Shown: positions 34,982 to 41,172 of the stretch, in pieces
Numbering within the stretch: position 1 is the first letter of the stretch
Layout: each line of letters begins with the position of its first letter
DNA from: Bdellovibrio bacteriovorus
Lineage (GTDB): Bacteria > Bdellovibrionota > Bdellovibrionia > Bdellovibrionales > Bdellovibrionaceae
Length of the DNA stretch: 64,000 nt
Reading direction: 5' to 3'
NCBI RefSeq assembly: GCF_025558485.1
Contig: NZ_CP102930.1
Location: 186,001 to 250,000, forward strand
Position numbers and translations under genes: made by a program
The notes under the pieces: model-generated
What the model saw: the letters and a program-made list of their open reading frames with translations, nothing else
Database searches by the model: none
Told to the model about the DNA's origin: nothing

Positions 34982-35440
34982 TAGAACCTCCTAGGGATAA
35001 GAGATCCGAGCCGCTGGTTTTTTATGGAATCTAAAATGATCGAAGGTAGCACCACTTACCTTTTGAACACCCGAAATCCGCCTACGTCCCGTGATCTGAA
35101 TTGTTGTATTTCGTTTCTTCTTAAATTTTTAAAAACAAATTTATGGTTGGAGCCGCCCCTCTCAGAAACGGTGATTGGTCGTTTCTTTCGAGGAGCTTGA
35201 GCTTCAAGAGGAGGTATCCTGATTTGATCTGGAGGTCCTTTTTAGCTTGCCCAACGTGTACAACAAACTCTTCGGACCTAGGTCCTGAAAACTTTAGCCT
35301 AAGGTCCAGGATTTTTTTTGGCGCTTTGCTTAGTGTTTGATTTTACTGGAAATTAAGGACCCAAAAATTTTCGACCTAGGTCCAGTACGGGCTCGACCTA
35401 GGGCTAAAAAACGATGATTTATCGAAGTGTTATGTTACAT
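34982..35440. other. Long non-coding region upstream of flagellin 2, with GGTCC palindromes
   Basis: About 460 bases without a supported gene. It contains an inverted repeat AAGGTA...TACCTT (about 35045-35064), GAAACG...CGTTTC (about 35167-35187), a 12-bp perfect palindrome GGACCTAGGTCC (35274-35285), AAGGTCC (about 35301) and GACCTAGGTC (35373-35382) with CGACCTAGG again at about 35394. The last motif marks the rightmost sequence that looks Bdellovibrio-like before the foreign block. Confidence 0.6.
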
Positions 35441-35445
35441 GGGTG

Positions 35446-35760
35446 CTAGGGCAACCGGATATCTTGATCCACAGGAATAGTGCGATCGAAAATGAAGTCT
35501 GCATTCTGCTGAACAAGCTCTGAAATCAAAGTCTCTTCCAAAGAAACTAATTCCACAGTATTAGAGAACCTCCCCACTCTATAGCTTCCAGATCTCGCAA
35601 CAACGTAGTAAGCAATGTCGGAAGAGGCCTCAAGTTCAATCTTCGGGATACGGGTTTCAATCGTACCATCCGGTAGCTGAGTGGTTTCCGAGGCGACGGT
35701 CTGAGCCGTAGCAAAAGCCGAGACGGACATTAGAGCAACAGCCAGTAGAACGTTCTTCAT
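35446..35760 (-). CDS. Small exported protein, hypothetical
   Basis: A 104-residue product with a signal peptide (MKNVLLAVALMSVSAFATAQ). The mature part is beta-rich (PDGTIETRIPKIELEASSDIAYYVVARSGSYRV...) without a known motif. A consensus promoter lies just upstream (TTGACA 35813-35818, 17 bases, TATACT 35790-35795), typical of the other island genes. It is the leftmost gene of the phage-like block. Export to the periplasm is inferred. Confidence 0.7.
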   Translation of the reverse strand: MKNVLLAVALMSVSAFATAQTVASETTQLPDGTIETRIPKIELEASSDIAYYVVARSGSYRVGRFSNTVELVSLEETLISELVQQNADFIFDRTIPVDQDIRLP

Positions 35761-35789
35761 TTGTTTAGTTTCCTAGTTGGTAGGTGGTT

Positions 35790-35818
35790 AGTATAGAGTG
35801 GTTTGAATCAGGTGTCAA
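35790..35818 (-). promoter_or_regulatory. Sigma70 promoter
   Basis: Minus strand TTGACA (35813-35818), a 17-base spacer and TATACT (35790-35795), about 30 bases before the ATG at 35760. Confidence 0.8.
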
Positions 35819-35826
35819 GCAATTTC

Positions 35827-36342
35827 TTAGTAGACTAGCATTGCCTTTTCAAGGTAGCTTGCCATCTTGGTGAAGTCATTGACGTGTACCGAACGGGTCA
35901 CAGTCTTGTGCTGGTTAACCTTACGGGTTACGCGGCCAATTTCATCGTTCAGTTCGGAGACGCATTCGTCTTCACTCTTGATGTACGGATCACCAGACTT
36001 GTTGTTCCAGCTATTGACATACAGCATACCGGCTTCCTCTAGGTACTTGTGGCTAGGGAAGTTTGCCCATTCGCCTAGATCGCAGGTTTCACTCTTAAAT
36101 GAATTCTCCACGACCTTGCCGTTATTAACATACTGCTCAACGCCGAGGCAGCAGAAGCCACCCGAGACTGAACTATGTAGCTGGCCATCGTCCTGAATAT
36201 ATTCACCAGAGCGTAGAGCCTTTAGCCACTTCTGAGCGCGCTTCTTCGGCATTAGAATGGTGTATCCCTGATCGAATAGGGCAACTTCGATCTTCTTATC
36301 TTTAAGCATCTTTTCAGCTTGGGCTTTAGTTACAGTCTTCAT
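35827..36342 (-). CDS. Phage-type protein, paralogue of 36403
   Basis: A 171-residue soluble protein with the pattern QKWLKALRSGEYIQDDGQL and GGFCCLGVEQY. The W-x-x-ALRSGxY-Q ... CCLGV signature is widespread in uncharacterised phage proteins. It is about half identical in the conserved parts to the product of the next gene, including the start MKTVTKxxA and the ending KMAxYLEExMLVY. The two also share their 5' leader (AACAACGGAACCAA) and promoter, showing a tandem duplication. Function unknown. Confidence 0.8.
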   Translation of the reverse strand: MKTVTKAQAEKMLKDKKIEVALFDQGYTILMPKKRAQKWLKALRSGEYIQDDGQLHSSVSGGFCCLGVEQYVNNGKVVENSFKSETCDLGEWANFPSHKYLEEAGMLYVNSWNNKSGDPYIKSEDECVSELNDEIGRVTRKVNQHKTVTRSVHVNDFTKMASYLEKAMLVY

Positions 36343-36370
36343 GGGTTGGTTCCGTTGTTGGATTAGGTGA

Positions 36371-36399
36371 ATTATAGATGATGGTTAGGATGGTGTCAA
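36371..36399 (-). promoter_or_regulatory. Sigma70 promoter with perfect boxes
   Basis: Minus strand TTGACA (36394-36399), 17 bases, TATAAT (36371-36376), upstream of the ATG at 36342. Confidence 0.88.
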
Positions 36400-36402
36400 G
36401 TC

Positions 36403-36912
36403 TTAGTAGACTAGCATCACTTCTTCAAGGTAATCCGCCATCTTGGCGAAATCGTTAGTATGGAGCTTTACCTTCTTGGTTGCGTACTGGTTCACCTTCT
36501 TCTTAACTTCATAAGTGGAGTCATTGAGGTTTGCAGTACGACCCTTGCGCAATGCAGGATTGCCAGTCTTGCAATTGTCTGCGTCAACGAACAGATAGCC
36601 ACGCTCTTGCTGATAGCCAATGGTCGGATAACCGAGGAAGTTTCCGTTCTTATCCTTGTCACTTTTGTAATTATTTTCTACGTAACCATCATTATTGCAA
36701 TACTGCTCAACGCCTAGGCAGCAGAAACCACCAGTCGTCGGATTATGAAGCACCATCGCTGACTGAATATATTCACCAGAGCGCAGTGCGTCCAGCCAAT
36801 TCTGTGCAGCTTCCTTCGGCATTAGAATCGTATACTTCTTTTTGAAATACGAACTACTGATGCGACCAGCATCCAGCATGTCCTGAGCTTCTGTCTTGGT
36901 TACAGTCTTCAT
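36403..36912 (-). CDS. Phage-type protein, paralogue of 35827
   Basis: Starts at ATG 36912 (MKTVTKTEAQDML), shortly after a strong promoter; the longer frame upstream runs through a tRNA gene and is not used. The 169-residue product has AAQNWLDALRSGEYIQ, TGGFCCLGVEQYCNN and a C-terminal NDFAKMADYLEEVMLVY, matching its paralogue at 35827. The paired Cys in FCCLG and further Cys could bind metal. Family members occur in many tailed-phage genomes without a known role. Confidence 0.8.
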   Translation of the reverse strand: MKTVTKTEAQDMLDAGRISSSYFKKKYTILMPKEAAQNWLDALRSGEYIQSAMVLHNPTTGGFCCLGVEQYCNNDGYVENNYKSDKDKNGNFLGYPTIGYQQERGYLFVDADNCKTGNPALRKGRTANLNDSTYEVKKKVNQYATKKVKLHTNDFAKMADYLEEVMLVY

Positions 36913-36943
36913 TGGTTTGGTTCCGTTGTTGGAGTAGGTGCCT

Positions 36944-36972
36944 ATAATAAATCGCCCTAGATGCCTTGTCAA
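36944..36972 (-). promoter_or_regulatory. Sigma70 promoter
   Basis: Minus strand TTGACA (36967-36972), 17 bases, TATTAT (36944-36949), about 30 bases before the ATG at 36912. Confidence 0.87.
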
Positions 36973-36986
36973 CCCCTGAAACGAAG

Positions 36987-37008
36987 AAAACCACCCGAAG
37001 GTGGTTTT
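36987..37008 (-). terminator. Hairpin terminator after tRNA-Asn
   Basis: AAAACCACC (36987-36995), CGAA loop and GGTGGTTTT (37000-37008): a 9-bp perfect stem just past the tRNA 3' end, with pyrimidine-rich sequence beyond on the minus strand. Confidence 0.8.
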
Positions 37009-37013
37009 CAAAA

Positions 37014-37089
37014 TGGCGGACCTGATAGGATTCGAACCTATGACCCTCGCCTTAACAGGGCGATGCACTAACCGCTGTGCTACAGATCC
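37014..37089 (-). tRNA. tRNA-Asn(GTT)
   Basis: A full cloverleaf on the minus strand: acceptor GGATCTG/CAGGTCC, D-stem GCAC/GTGC, anticodon loop CTGTTAA (anticodon GTT), T-arm ATAGG-TTCGAAT-CCTAT, discriminator G and encoded CCA. Confidence 0.95.
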
Positions 37090-37114
37090 ATTAAATTATA
37101 CAAACTATTTAGTA

Positions 37115-37294
37115 TTACTTTTTCTTACGTGTAAACTGAATATTCTCAGTCCACAGCAGGTACATTGTGATAAGGCTCATGATAGCAGTTCCACCTACCA
37201 AGTCAACCCCTCGCACCCCTTGGAATGCACCGAATAGGAATCCGATGACACTGATAGGGAGAGTCAGTAGTAAAGCAATGCCCAAACGCTTCAT
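37115..37294 (-). CDS. Small membrane protein, 59 aa
   Basis: Start at ATG 37294 (MKRLGIALLLTLPISVIGFL), just downstream of tRNA-Cys. The product has two hydrophobic segments (about residues 3-22 and 33-50) and a basic end FTRKKK. It is one of several tiny membrane proteins in the island. No family is recognised. In phages such proteins often act in lysis control, exclusion or membrane modification, but nothing in the sequence decides this. Confidence 0.6.
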   Translation of the reverse strand: MKRLGIALLLTLPISVIGFLFGAFQGVRGVDLVGGTAIMSLITMYLLWTENIQFTRKKK

Positions 37295-37308
37295 AGTTTT
37301 CCTTAAAT

Positions 37309-37383
37309 TGGAAGCCAGTGCGGGAGTCGAACCCACCTAAACGGATTTGCAATCCGTCACATCTGCCGCTCTGTCAACTGGCC
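37309..37383 (-). tRNA. tRNA-Cys(GCA)
   Basis: Acceptor GGCCAGT/ACTGGCT, anticodon stem ACGGA/TCCGT with loop TTGCAAA (anticodon GCA), T-arm GTGGG-TTCGACT-CCCGC, discriminator T as expected for Cys, and encoded CCA. Confidence 0.94.
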
Positions 37384-37387
37384 GTTG

Positions 37388-37621
37388 TTAAAGTGTAAGT
37401 ATGCGGTAGATAAAGTAACCCATCGCACCTAGAATTGCAAGCCCTACAATAGTAGGCGCCCACGTTTTAATTGTTTCGCGTATCGCATCTATCAACATGA
37501 CTAATAGCAAGATGAAAATTGCTATAGCCGTAGCTAATGGCTTCAAACAAAGAGCCATCGCCTTGCCAATCCATATCATCGTCCTAACGAATTTGGTATT
37601 ATGCACGTTGTATTCTTCCAT
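37388..37621 (-). CDS. Small two-helix membrane protein, 77 aa
   Basis: Starts MEEYNVHNTKFVRTM. Two transmembrane segments are plain (CLKPLATAIAIFILLLVMLI and APTIVGLAILGAMGYFIYRI), with little soluble sequence. It follows the gene ending at 37640 in the same direction and ends just before tRNA-Cys. Unknown function; phage accessory membrane protein by context. Confidence 0.65.
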   Translation of the reverse strand: MEEYNVHNTKFVRTMIWIGKAMALCLKPLATAIAIFILLLVMLIDAIRETIKTWAPTIVGLAILGAMGYFIYRILTL

Positions 37622-37639
37622 GTTAATACCTTATTTACT

Positions 37640-37948
37640 TTAGAGCTTGATTTCTTCGCGCTTGATCTTTCCATCAATCACGGTGTAGGAGTACAGAGTG
37701 CCATCTTCCTTACGAGCAATGCACATATCCATATCATACATGTACGTAGCTGATGGGTCAATAGCTTGCTTGATACCACGACACTTGGAAACTGTCATAG
37801 GCTGTTTCGATTCATAGCGGGTTGCTAGGTAAATCGGTACAGCAAAGATGGCTACACCAGTAGCCGCAGCTAGGATGACGCCAGCGGGCATCTTAATAGG
37901 TTCCCATACCGCGTTGAATGCGTCTTTAATCGGGGTTCTTGATGCCAT
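37640..37948 (-). CDS. Single-pass membrane protein, 102 aa, phage accessory
   Basis: I take ATG 37948 (MASRTPIKDAFNAVWEP), which overlaps the end of the upstream gene by 23 bases. One transmembrane helix (AGVILAAATGVAIFAVPIYLA, about residues 22-42) is followed by a soluble domain with two Cys (KCRGIKQAI, DMDMCIARKEDG). The Cys spacing and tail resemble those of its upstream neighbour (SCEFAAKIQA, KKCYLYDSKFE), suggesting related folds. No named family. Confidence 0.65.
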   Translation of the reverse strand: MASRTPIKDAFNAVWEPIKMPAGVILAAATGVAIFAVPIYLATRYESKQPMTVSKCRGIKQAIDPSATYMYDMDMCIARKEDGTLYSYTVIDGKIKREEIKL

Positions 37949-38333
37949 GAGGCATATACCTTTCAAATTTGGAATCGTAAAGATAGCACTTCTTGTTGTT
38001 CTTGTCAAATTCAAACTTGGTAGCCTGAATCTTGGCAGCGAACTCACACGATTCATAATCGCGCTTAGTTGCGTATTTGTCACCGAAGCTGACAGCACCT
38101 ACCACAGCAAGAGGAATACCTAGAACGACAATATAAGGAATGCAATTTACAAAGCCTTTCTTGAAGTTGTGCCAACTACGACGCAGCGGAGCCATCTTAT
38201 AGACGTTTAGTTCGTCCTTGACTTCTTTAAGCTCTTCTTTAAGAGCCTTGTTTTGTTCGCGCAATTCGTAATTGGTTAGTGCGGAGTCATACGGACGAAC
38301 GGGACCACCGCCGCCAAAGTCATCTGCCATCAT
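37926..38333 (-). CDS. Coiled-coil plus transmembrane protein, 135 aa
   Basis: An N-terminal Gly-rich stretch (ADDFGGGGP) and a coiled coil (about residues 22-46, ELREQNKALKEELKEVKDEL) precede one transmembrane helix (IPYIVVLGIPLAVVGAVSF, about 66-84). After it comes a small domain with two Cys. The C-terminal domain resembles that of the next gene. It overlaps both neighbours by a few bases, indicating a polycistronic island operon. Function unknown. Confidence 0.68.
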   Translation of the reverse strand: MMADDFGGGGPVRPYDSALTNYELREQNKALKEELKEVKDELNVYKMAPLRRSWHNFKKGFVNCIPYIVVLGIPLAVVGAVSFGDKYATKRDYESCEFAAKIQATKFEFDKNNKKCYLYDSKFERYMPHGIKNPD

Positions 38334-38482
38334 GGGAGGTCTTCCATTAGTTCGGAACGTGAAGGGATATAAGGCTTTTGTGCCTCGCGTGGGATATAGA
38401 CTAGCGCAACATCGCGCTCTACGTCAATATCTTCCTGAGAATCTTCGACAATATCGATAGCCAACTGCTTAATGCGGGACAT
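38330..38482 (-). CDS. Small acidic protein, 50 aa
   Basis: Start at ATG 38482 (MSRIKQLAIDIVEDSQEDID); upstream sequence in this frame is tRNA-Gln. The stop overlaps the next ATG by four bases, supporting a real translated gene. The product is acidic, soluble and unrecognised. Confidence 0.6.
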   Translation of the reverse strand: MSRIKQLAIDIVEDSQEDIDVERDVALVYIPREAQKPYIPSRSELMEDLP

Positions 38483-38505
38483 GATTATTACTCTAAGATT
38501 TGAAT

Positions 38506-38581
38506 TGGAAGGGGTAGAAGGATTCGAACCTTCGCATGGTAGGATCAAAACCTACTGCCTTAAACCGCTTGGCTATACCCC
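38506..38581 (-). tRNA. tRNA-Gln(TTG)
   Basis: Acceptor GGGGTAT/CTACCCC-like pairing, anticodon stem GTAGG/CCTAC with loop TTTTGAT (anticodon TTG), T-arm GAAGG-TTCGAAT-CCTTC and encoded CCA. Confidence 0.95.
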
Positions 38582-38608
38582 TGAATGAAGTTGTATTATA
38601 CAGGCTAT

Positions 38609-38764
38609 TTAGTGGATTGTAAAGCCCAATGTCATCATGAATGTGCCAATTGCTACGAACACAAACTGCATGACAGTCTCTTGCTTAGAGCCGCATGGTA
38701 TCACATGAGCGACACCAGCAGCAATAGACAGAGCGATCATTACATCAGCTATAATTAGCAGCAC
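38609..38764 (-). CDS. Small hydrophobic protein, about 51 aa
   Basis: The frame has no ATG at a sensible place; GTG at 38764 (VLLIIADVMIALSIAAG) overlaps the end of the superinfection-immunity gene by 20 bases and is the best start. The peptide has two hydrophobic segments separated by CGSKQETV. Function unknown; probably inserted in the host membrane. Confidence 0.45.
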   Translation of the reverse strand: MLLIIADVMIALSIAAGVAHVIPCGSKQETVMQFVFVAIGTFMMTLGFTIH

Positions 38765-38933
38765 GTTCAGGTTTCCCGAATAGCGCCCACCATAGGGCAA
38801 TGAACCAACCCACACCAGTCCAACCGGCCAGCATTGTTAGAATGAAGATCGCAGGACTGTTCTTGCAATCACGTACAACTGCAATGATGACGGGTAGGAA
38901 GTAAAGGAATGTGAATGTTAGAAAAGTGAGCAT
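38745..38933 (-). CDS. Superinfection immunity (Imm-like) membrane protein
   Basis: A 62-residue protein with two transmembrane helices. The second half, FILTMLAGWTGVGWFIALWWAL, matches the pattern of the T4 Imm superinfection-immunity family (LxxFLGWTxIGWxxALxWAL). In T4, Imm stops injection of DNA by later phages. It is the best single marker that the block is phage-derived. The start at 38933 lies two bases before the stop of the preceding 47-codon gene. Confidence 0.8.
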   Translation of the reverse strand: MLTFLTFTFLYFLPVIIAVVRDCKNSPAIFILTMLAGWTGVGWFIALWWALFGKPERAANYS

Positions 38934-38935
38934 TG

Positions 38936-39079
38936 TTATCGAATATAAATCATAAAAGCTAGACCCGCTATAATAAGGGCTATAGTGGTTAACTCTTTTT
39001 TCAAGTTAACACGGGTGAAATTCCATGTCAATAGTCCCATTATAAAAAGGTAAATGAACAAAGTTAATAGAATAACCAT
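38936..39079 (-). CDS. Very small membrane protein, 47 aa
   Basis: Read directly from the sequence: ATG at 39077-39079, stop TAA at 38936-38938, opening MVILLTLFIYLFIMGLLTW and ending IIAGLAFMIYIR. It is two hydrophobic helices joined by NFTRVNLKKEL. It fills the gap between the Imm-like gene and the 49-residue gene upstream and fits the packed small-gene layout. No family recognised. Confidence 0.55.
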   Translation of the reverse strand: MVILLTLFIYLFIMGLLTWNFTRVNLKKELTTIALIIAGLAFMIYIR

Positions 39080-39080
39080 G

Positions 39081-39230
39081 TTAGAACCTATTGATGATGT
39101 ATACAATTGTACCAATGATAAGCACAGGAGTCAATAGCAATACACTTACTTTAATTCGAGGGAATACAGTGACTAAACCGACTATGATCCAGAATGCTGC
39201 AAATAGAATAAAGCCAAAGACGACGCCCAT
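39081..39230 (-). CDS. Small membrane protein, 49 aa
   Basis: Start at ATG 39230 (MGVVFGFILFAAFWIIVGLV), just after tRNA-Met; the longer frame reads through the tRNA. Two transmembrane segments span nearly all of it. The stop is one base before the next gene starts. Unrecognised phage-type membrane peptide. Confidence 0.6.
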   Translation of the reverse strand: MGVVFGFILFAAFWIIVGLVTVFPRIKVSVLLLTPVLIIGTIVYIINRF

Positions 39231-39247
39231 ATGTTTACCTTTAAATG

Positions 39248-39323
39248 TGGTGGGTCCAGCAGGACTCGAACCTGCAACCAAGGGATTATGAGTCCCACGC
39301 TCTAACCATTGAGCTATAGACCC
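39248..39323 (-). tRNA. tRNA with CAT anticodon (Met or lysidine-type Ile)
   Basis: Acceptor GGGTCTA/TGGACCC, D-stem GCTC/GAGC, anticodon loop CTCATAA (CAT), T-arm GCAGG-TTCGAGT-CCTGC, discriminator A and encoded CCA. The paired first base rules out a typical initiator. Elongator Met and Ile2 cannot be separated here. Confidence 0.94.
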
Positions 39324-39415
39324 AAATTCGTGCTGGGGCAGTCCCGACCTCACATCCCAGCAGTTTCGACTTAGTGATATCGTATCATCATCTATCGAAG
39401 CTTACCACTTCTTTT

Positions 39416-39670
39416 TTAACGAACGTCTAGAAGTGCGTGACGCTGTTCATCAGTTTCTACCCAAATGGACACGTCAACGCGGACGGTATCGTTTAGGTAG
39501 GTGTATAGTACATCAAAAACAGGGAATGTCCAGCTTAGATGGCCGAATCGATCACCCTTGTTGGGGACCGGTACAGCACCGGGGAATGAACGCGAATACA
39601 CAGCATGTGTGTTTAGACGACGCTTCGTCTCCTTATCATAAGCAAAAACGTTAATTGAAGTGGTTAGCAT
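39416..39670 (-). CDS. Hypothetical protein, 84 aa
   Basis: A soluble, beta-rich small protein (INVFAYDKETKRRLN..., WTFPVFDVLYTYLNDTVRVDVSIWVET). AAAGGA precedes the ATG and a promoter (TTGCAT, 17 bases, TACAAT) lies upstream. No family is recognised. It stands apart from its neighbours with its own promoter. Confidence 0.68.
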   Translation of the reverse strand: MLTTSINVFAYDKETKRRLNTHAVYSRSFPGAVPVPNKGDRFGHLSWTFPVFDVLYTYLNDTVRVDVSIWVETDEQRHALLDVR

Positions 39671-39691
39671 AGTGTTTCCTTTTAGAGTTCT

Positions 39692-39720
39692 ATTGTACTC
39701 TATCTAGAAACACTATGCAA
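39692..39720 (-). promoter_or_regulatory. Sigma70 promoter
   Basis: Minus strand TTGCAT (39715-39720), 17 bases, TACAAT (39692-39697), upstream of the ATG at 39670. Confidence 0.7.
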
Positions 39721-39731
39721 GGGCGAGCCGA

Positions 39732-39998
39732 TTAATACTTTACGCAGTTATCGTACAGTTCGCCGTTGTTGGCTACTACCACGTACCCATAAGGGGTGGT
39801 GTACTTAATTATACCACGGATCAAAACGGTATTGCAAGAAAACATTTGAGAGGGGGAGTAGTTAGGACGCACTTCCCAATGGGTGGGATACTGCGGAGCA
39901 TAGGTGCGAGGATAGCCATAGACAGGCTGGTAGTACGGCACTGAGATACAGGCCGATAGGGAAAGGGCTGTGAGAATTGCTAGAATGATGTTCTTCAT
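39732..39998 (-). CDS. Small Tyr/Pro-rich lipoprotein
   Basis: An 88-residue product with a lipoprotein signal (ILAILTALSLSAC-ISV) and a mature part starting with a Tyr/Pro-rich segment (PYYQPVYGYPRTYAPQYP). It overlaps the upstream gene by four bases. Phage-encoded lipoproteins can block receptors and so exclude other phages; with an Imm-like gene nearby that is an attractive but unproven role. Confidence 0.7.
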   Translation of the reverse strand: MKNIILAILTALSLSACISVPYYQPVYGYPRTYAPQYPTHWEVRPNYSPSQMFSCNTVLIRGIIKYTTPYGYVVVANNGELYDNCVKY

Positions 39999-40327
39999 TC
40001 GTCTTCCTTCAATTCATCTAGGAGATTCTTGACTTGGTGCATATCCATGGGTGTGAGAACCTGCAAATGCCAGCTATGGCCGGAATCATCAACTACCATG
40101 ATAGAACCGCTCTGAGTCACGGCATAGGCGTCAACCTGAATACTGCCCCAGCGACTGGCGTTAATATCTACGTGCGGTAGATCATTCTTACAGAACCAGC
40201 CTGACGGGCGACGAGCGATCATACTTTCGTCAACGAGACTGACGGATTCCACAAAGTGTTCATTTTCCAGAAGCACATGATGGGTGGACAGCAGCTTGTA
40301 TAGGGTTTCTAGGTGTTTGATTGACAT
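39995..40327 (-). CDS. Hypothetical protein, 110 aa
   Basis: A soluble protein starting MSIKHLETLYKLLSTHH, with a mixed core (ASRWGSIQVDAYAVTQSGSIMVVDDSGHSWHLQVL) and an acidic tail. It overlaps genes on both sides (1 and 4 bases), making a three-gene unit 40578-39732. No family recognised. Confidence 0.68.
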   Translation of the reverse strand: MSIKHLETLYKLLSTHHVLLENEHFVESVSLVDESMIARRPSGWFCKNDLPHVDINASRWGSIQVDAYAVTQSGSIMVVDDSGHSWHLQVLTPMDMHQVKNLLDELKEDE

Positions 40328-40578
40328 TAGTAATACCAGATGTATTTGCCGGGGTTTTGGGTGTAGGACTTGTCTCTGTGTCGGGAAGCGTCAGCCATCG
40401 GGCTATCCCAACCCAACTTGTCCAGAGTGCGAAGCATATCGCGGAATGCGCTACCAATCAACCTTTTACAGACGCGAATTTCAACCAGCGGTAGGTCGGT
40501 CTTGCGGTTATAGACACGACAGCCATAGAGGCCCTTGCCTAGGTAAGTTACTTTGGTATAAAGAATGTCGGGGTTCAT
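40327..40578 (-). CDS. Hypothetical protein, 83 aa
   Basis: Start at ATG 40578 (MNPDILYTKVTYLGKGLYG), seven bases after a consensus -10 box, so its mRNA would have almost no leader. The product is basic and soluble (CRVYNRKTDLPLVEIRVCKRLIG). First gene of a three-gene run ending with the lipoprotein. Unrecognised. Confidence 0.65.
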   Translation of the reverse strand: MNPDILYTKVTYLGKGLYGCRVYNRKTDLPLVEIRVCKRLIGSAFRDMLRTLDKLGWDSPMADASRHRDKSYTQNPGKYIWYY

Positions 40579-40585
40579 GGGGCCT

Positions 40586-40614
40586 ATAATAAAGAAAGGG
40601 CTGACCGAAGTCAA
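40586..40614 (-). promoter_or_regulatory. Sigma70 promoter, nearly leaderless
   Basis: Minus strand TTGACT (40609-40614), 17 bases, TATTAT (40586-40591). The -10 box ends only seven bases before the ATG at 40578. The spacer is inside a terminator-like hairpin (40595-40620). Confidence 0.78.
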
Positions 40615-40620
40615 CCCTTT
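40595..40620. terminator. Terminator-like hairpin overlapping a promoter
   Basis: AAAGGG-CTGAC and GTCAA-CCCTTT pair around CGAA (40595-40620), with T runs on both strands. It ends the 35-codon gene upstream and covers the -35 box of the next promoter. Confidence 0.75.
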
Positions 40621-40718
40621 TTCTTGTATCCACTATGGGAATCGTATACTTCTTTGGAGACTTCTCTCCAGATTAAACAGTCATCCCATGTGGCTTCTGT
40701 AGCAATATAGTATTTCAT
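40611..40718 (-). CDS. Very small protein, 35 aa
   Basis: ATG at 40716-40718 and TGA at 40611-40613; it opens MKYYIATEATWDDCLIW and ends in a Lys-rich tail. It lies between tRNA-Trp and a terminator. The ribosome-binding site is weak. Plausible as a phage mini-gene, but a chance frame cannot be excluded. Confidence 0.4.
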   Translation of the reverse strand: MKYYIATEATWDDCLIWREVSKEVYDSHSGYKKKG

Positions 40719-40736
40719 ATATTTTACCACTTTGTT

Positions 40737-40812
40737 TGGCGGGCAAGGTAGGAGTCGAACCCACAACCAACGGATTTGGAATCCGCTACTCTGCCAATTG
40801 AGCTACATGCCC
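40737..40812 (-). tRNA. tRNA-Trp(CCA)
   Basis: Acceptor GGGCATG/CTTGCCC with one T-T mismatch, D-stem GCTC/GAGT, anticodon stem GCGGA/TCCGT with loop TTCCAAA (anticodon CCA), T-arm GTGGG-TTCGACT-CCTAC, discriminator G and encoded CCA. Confidence 0.93.
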
Positions 40813-40819
40813 TTAAATT

Positions 40820-41152
40820 TTACTCTTCTACTTCGCTACTGTCACGTGTATTAGTCTGGATGTGAATGTCTACATCCTTATCTACCGAAAGCATATTGGC
40901 TAACATGATAGCGGTGATAACCAGAACATCAAGCCATGATCCTGCTACAGCAGAAACGATCAATGCGACAAGAAGTAGAGCCATCACTGCATACATAAAG
41001 CGGTTATTGCTAAAAGTATAATCAGATCGACTAACTACGTCAACACATAGAGTGTGGACCTTCTCACCATTAAGAGACAGATTATCCTCGGATACATCAA
41101 TATCAATTTCAGTGGTGTCTTCTACGTAAAGCTTCTTTAATAGATTCTTCAT
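40820..41152 (-). CDS. Two-helix membrane protein, 110 aa
   Basis: Starts MKNLLKKLYVEDTTEIDIDVSEDNL, an acidic cytoplasmic part, followed by two close transmembrane segments (FMYAVMALLLVALIVSAVAG and WLDVLVITAIMLANML) and an acidic tail. It lies between the interrupted tRNA-like sequence and tRNA-Trp. Unknown phage-type protein. Confidence 0.68.
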   Translation of the reverse strand: MKNLLKKLYVEDTTEIDIDVSEDNLSLNGEKVHTLCVDVVSRSDYTFSNNRFMYAVMALLLVALIVSAVAGSWLDVLVITAIMLANMLSVDKDVDIHIQTNTRDSSEVEE

Positions 41153-41172
41153 TTGGTTTTCTCTTAATTAGA

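Noticed and set aside
39331..39362. Another tRNA after tRNA-Met (TGCTGGG...CCCAGCA)
   Set aside because: Only one stem forms; there is no T-loop sequence and no cloverleaf. It is a simple hairpin.
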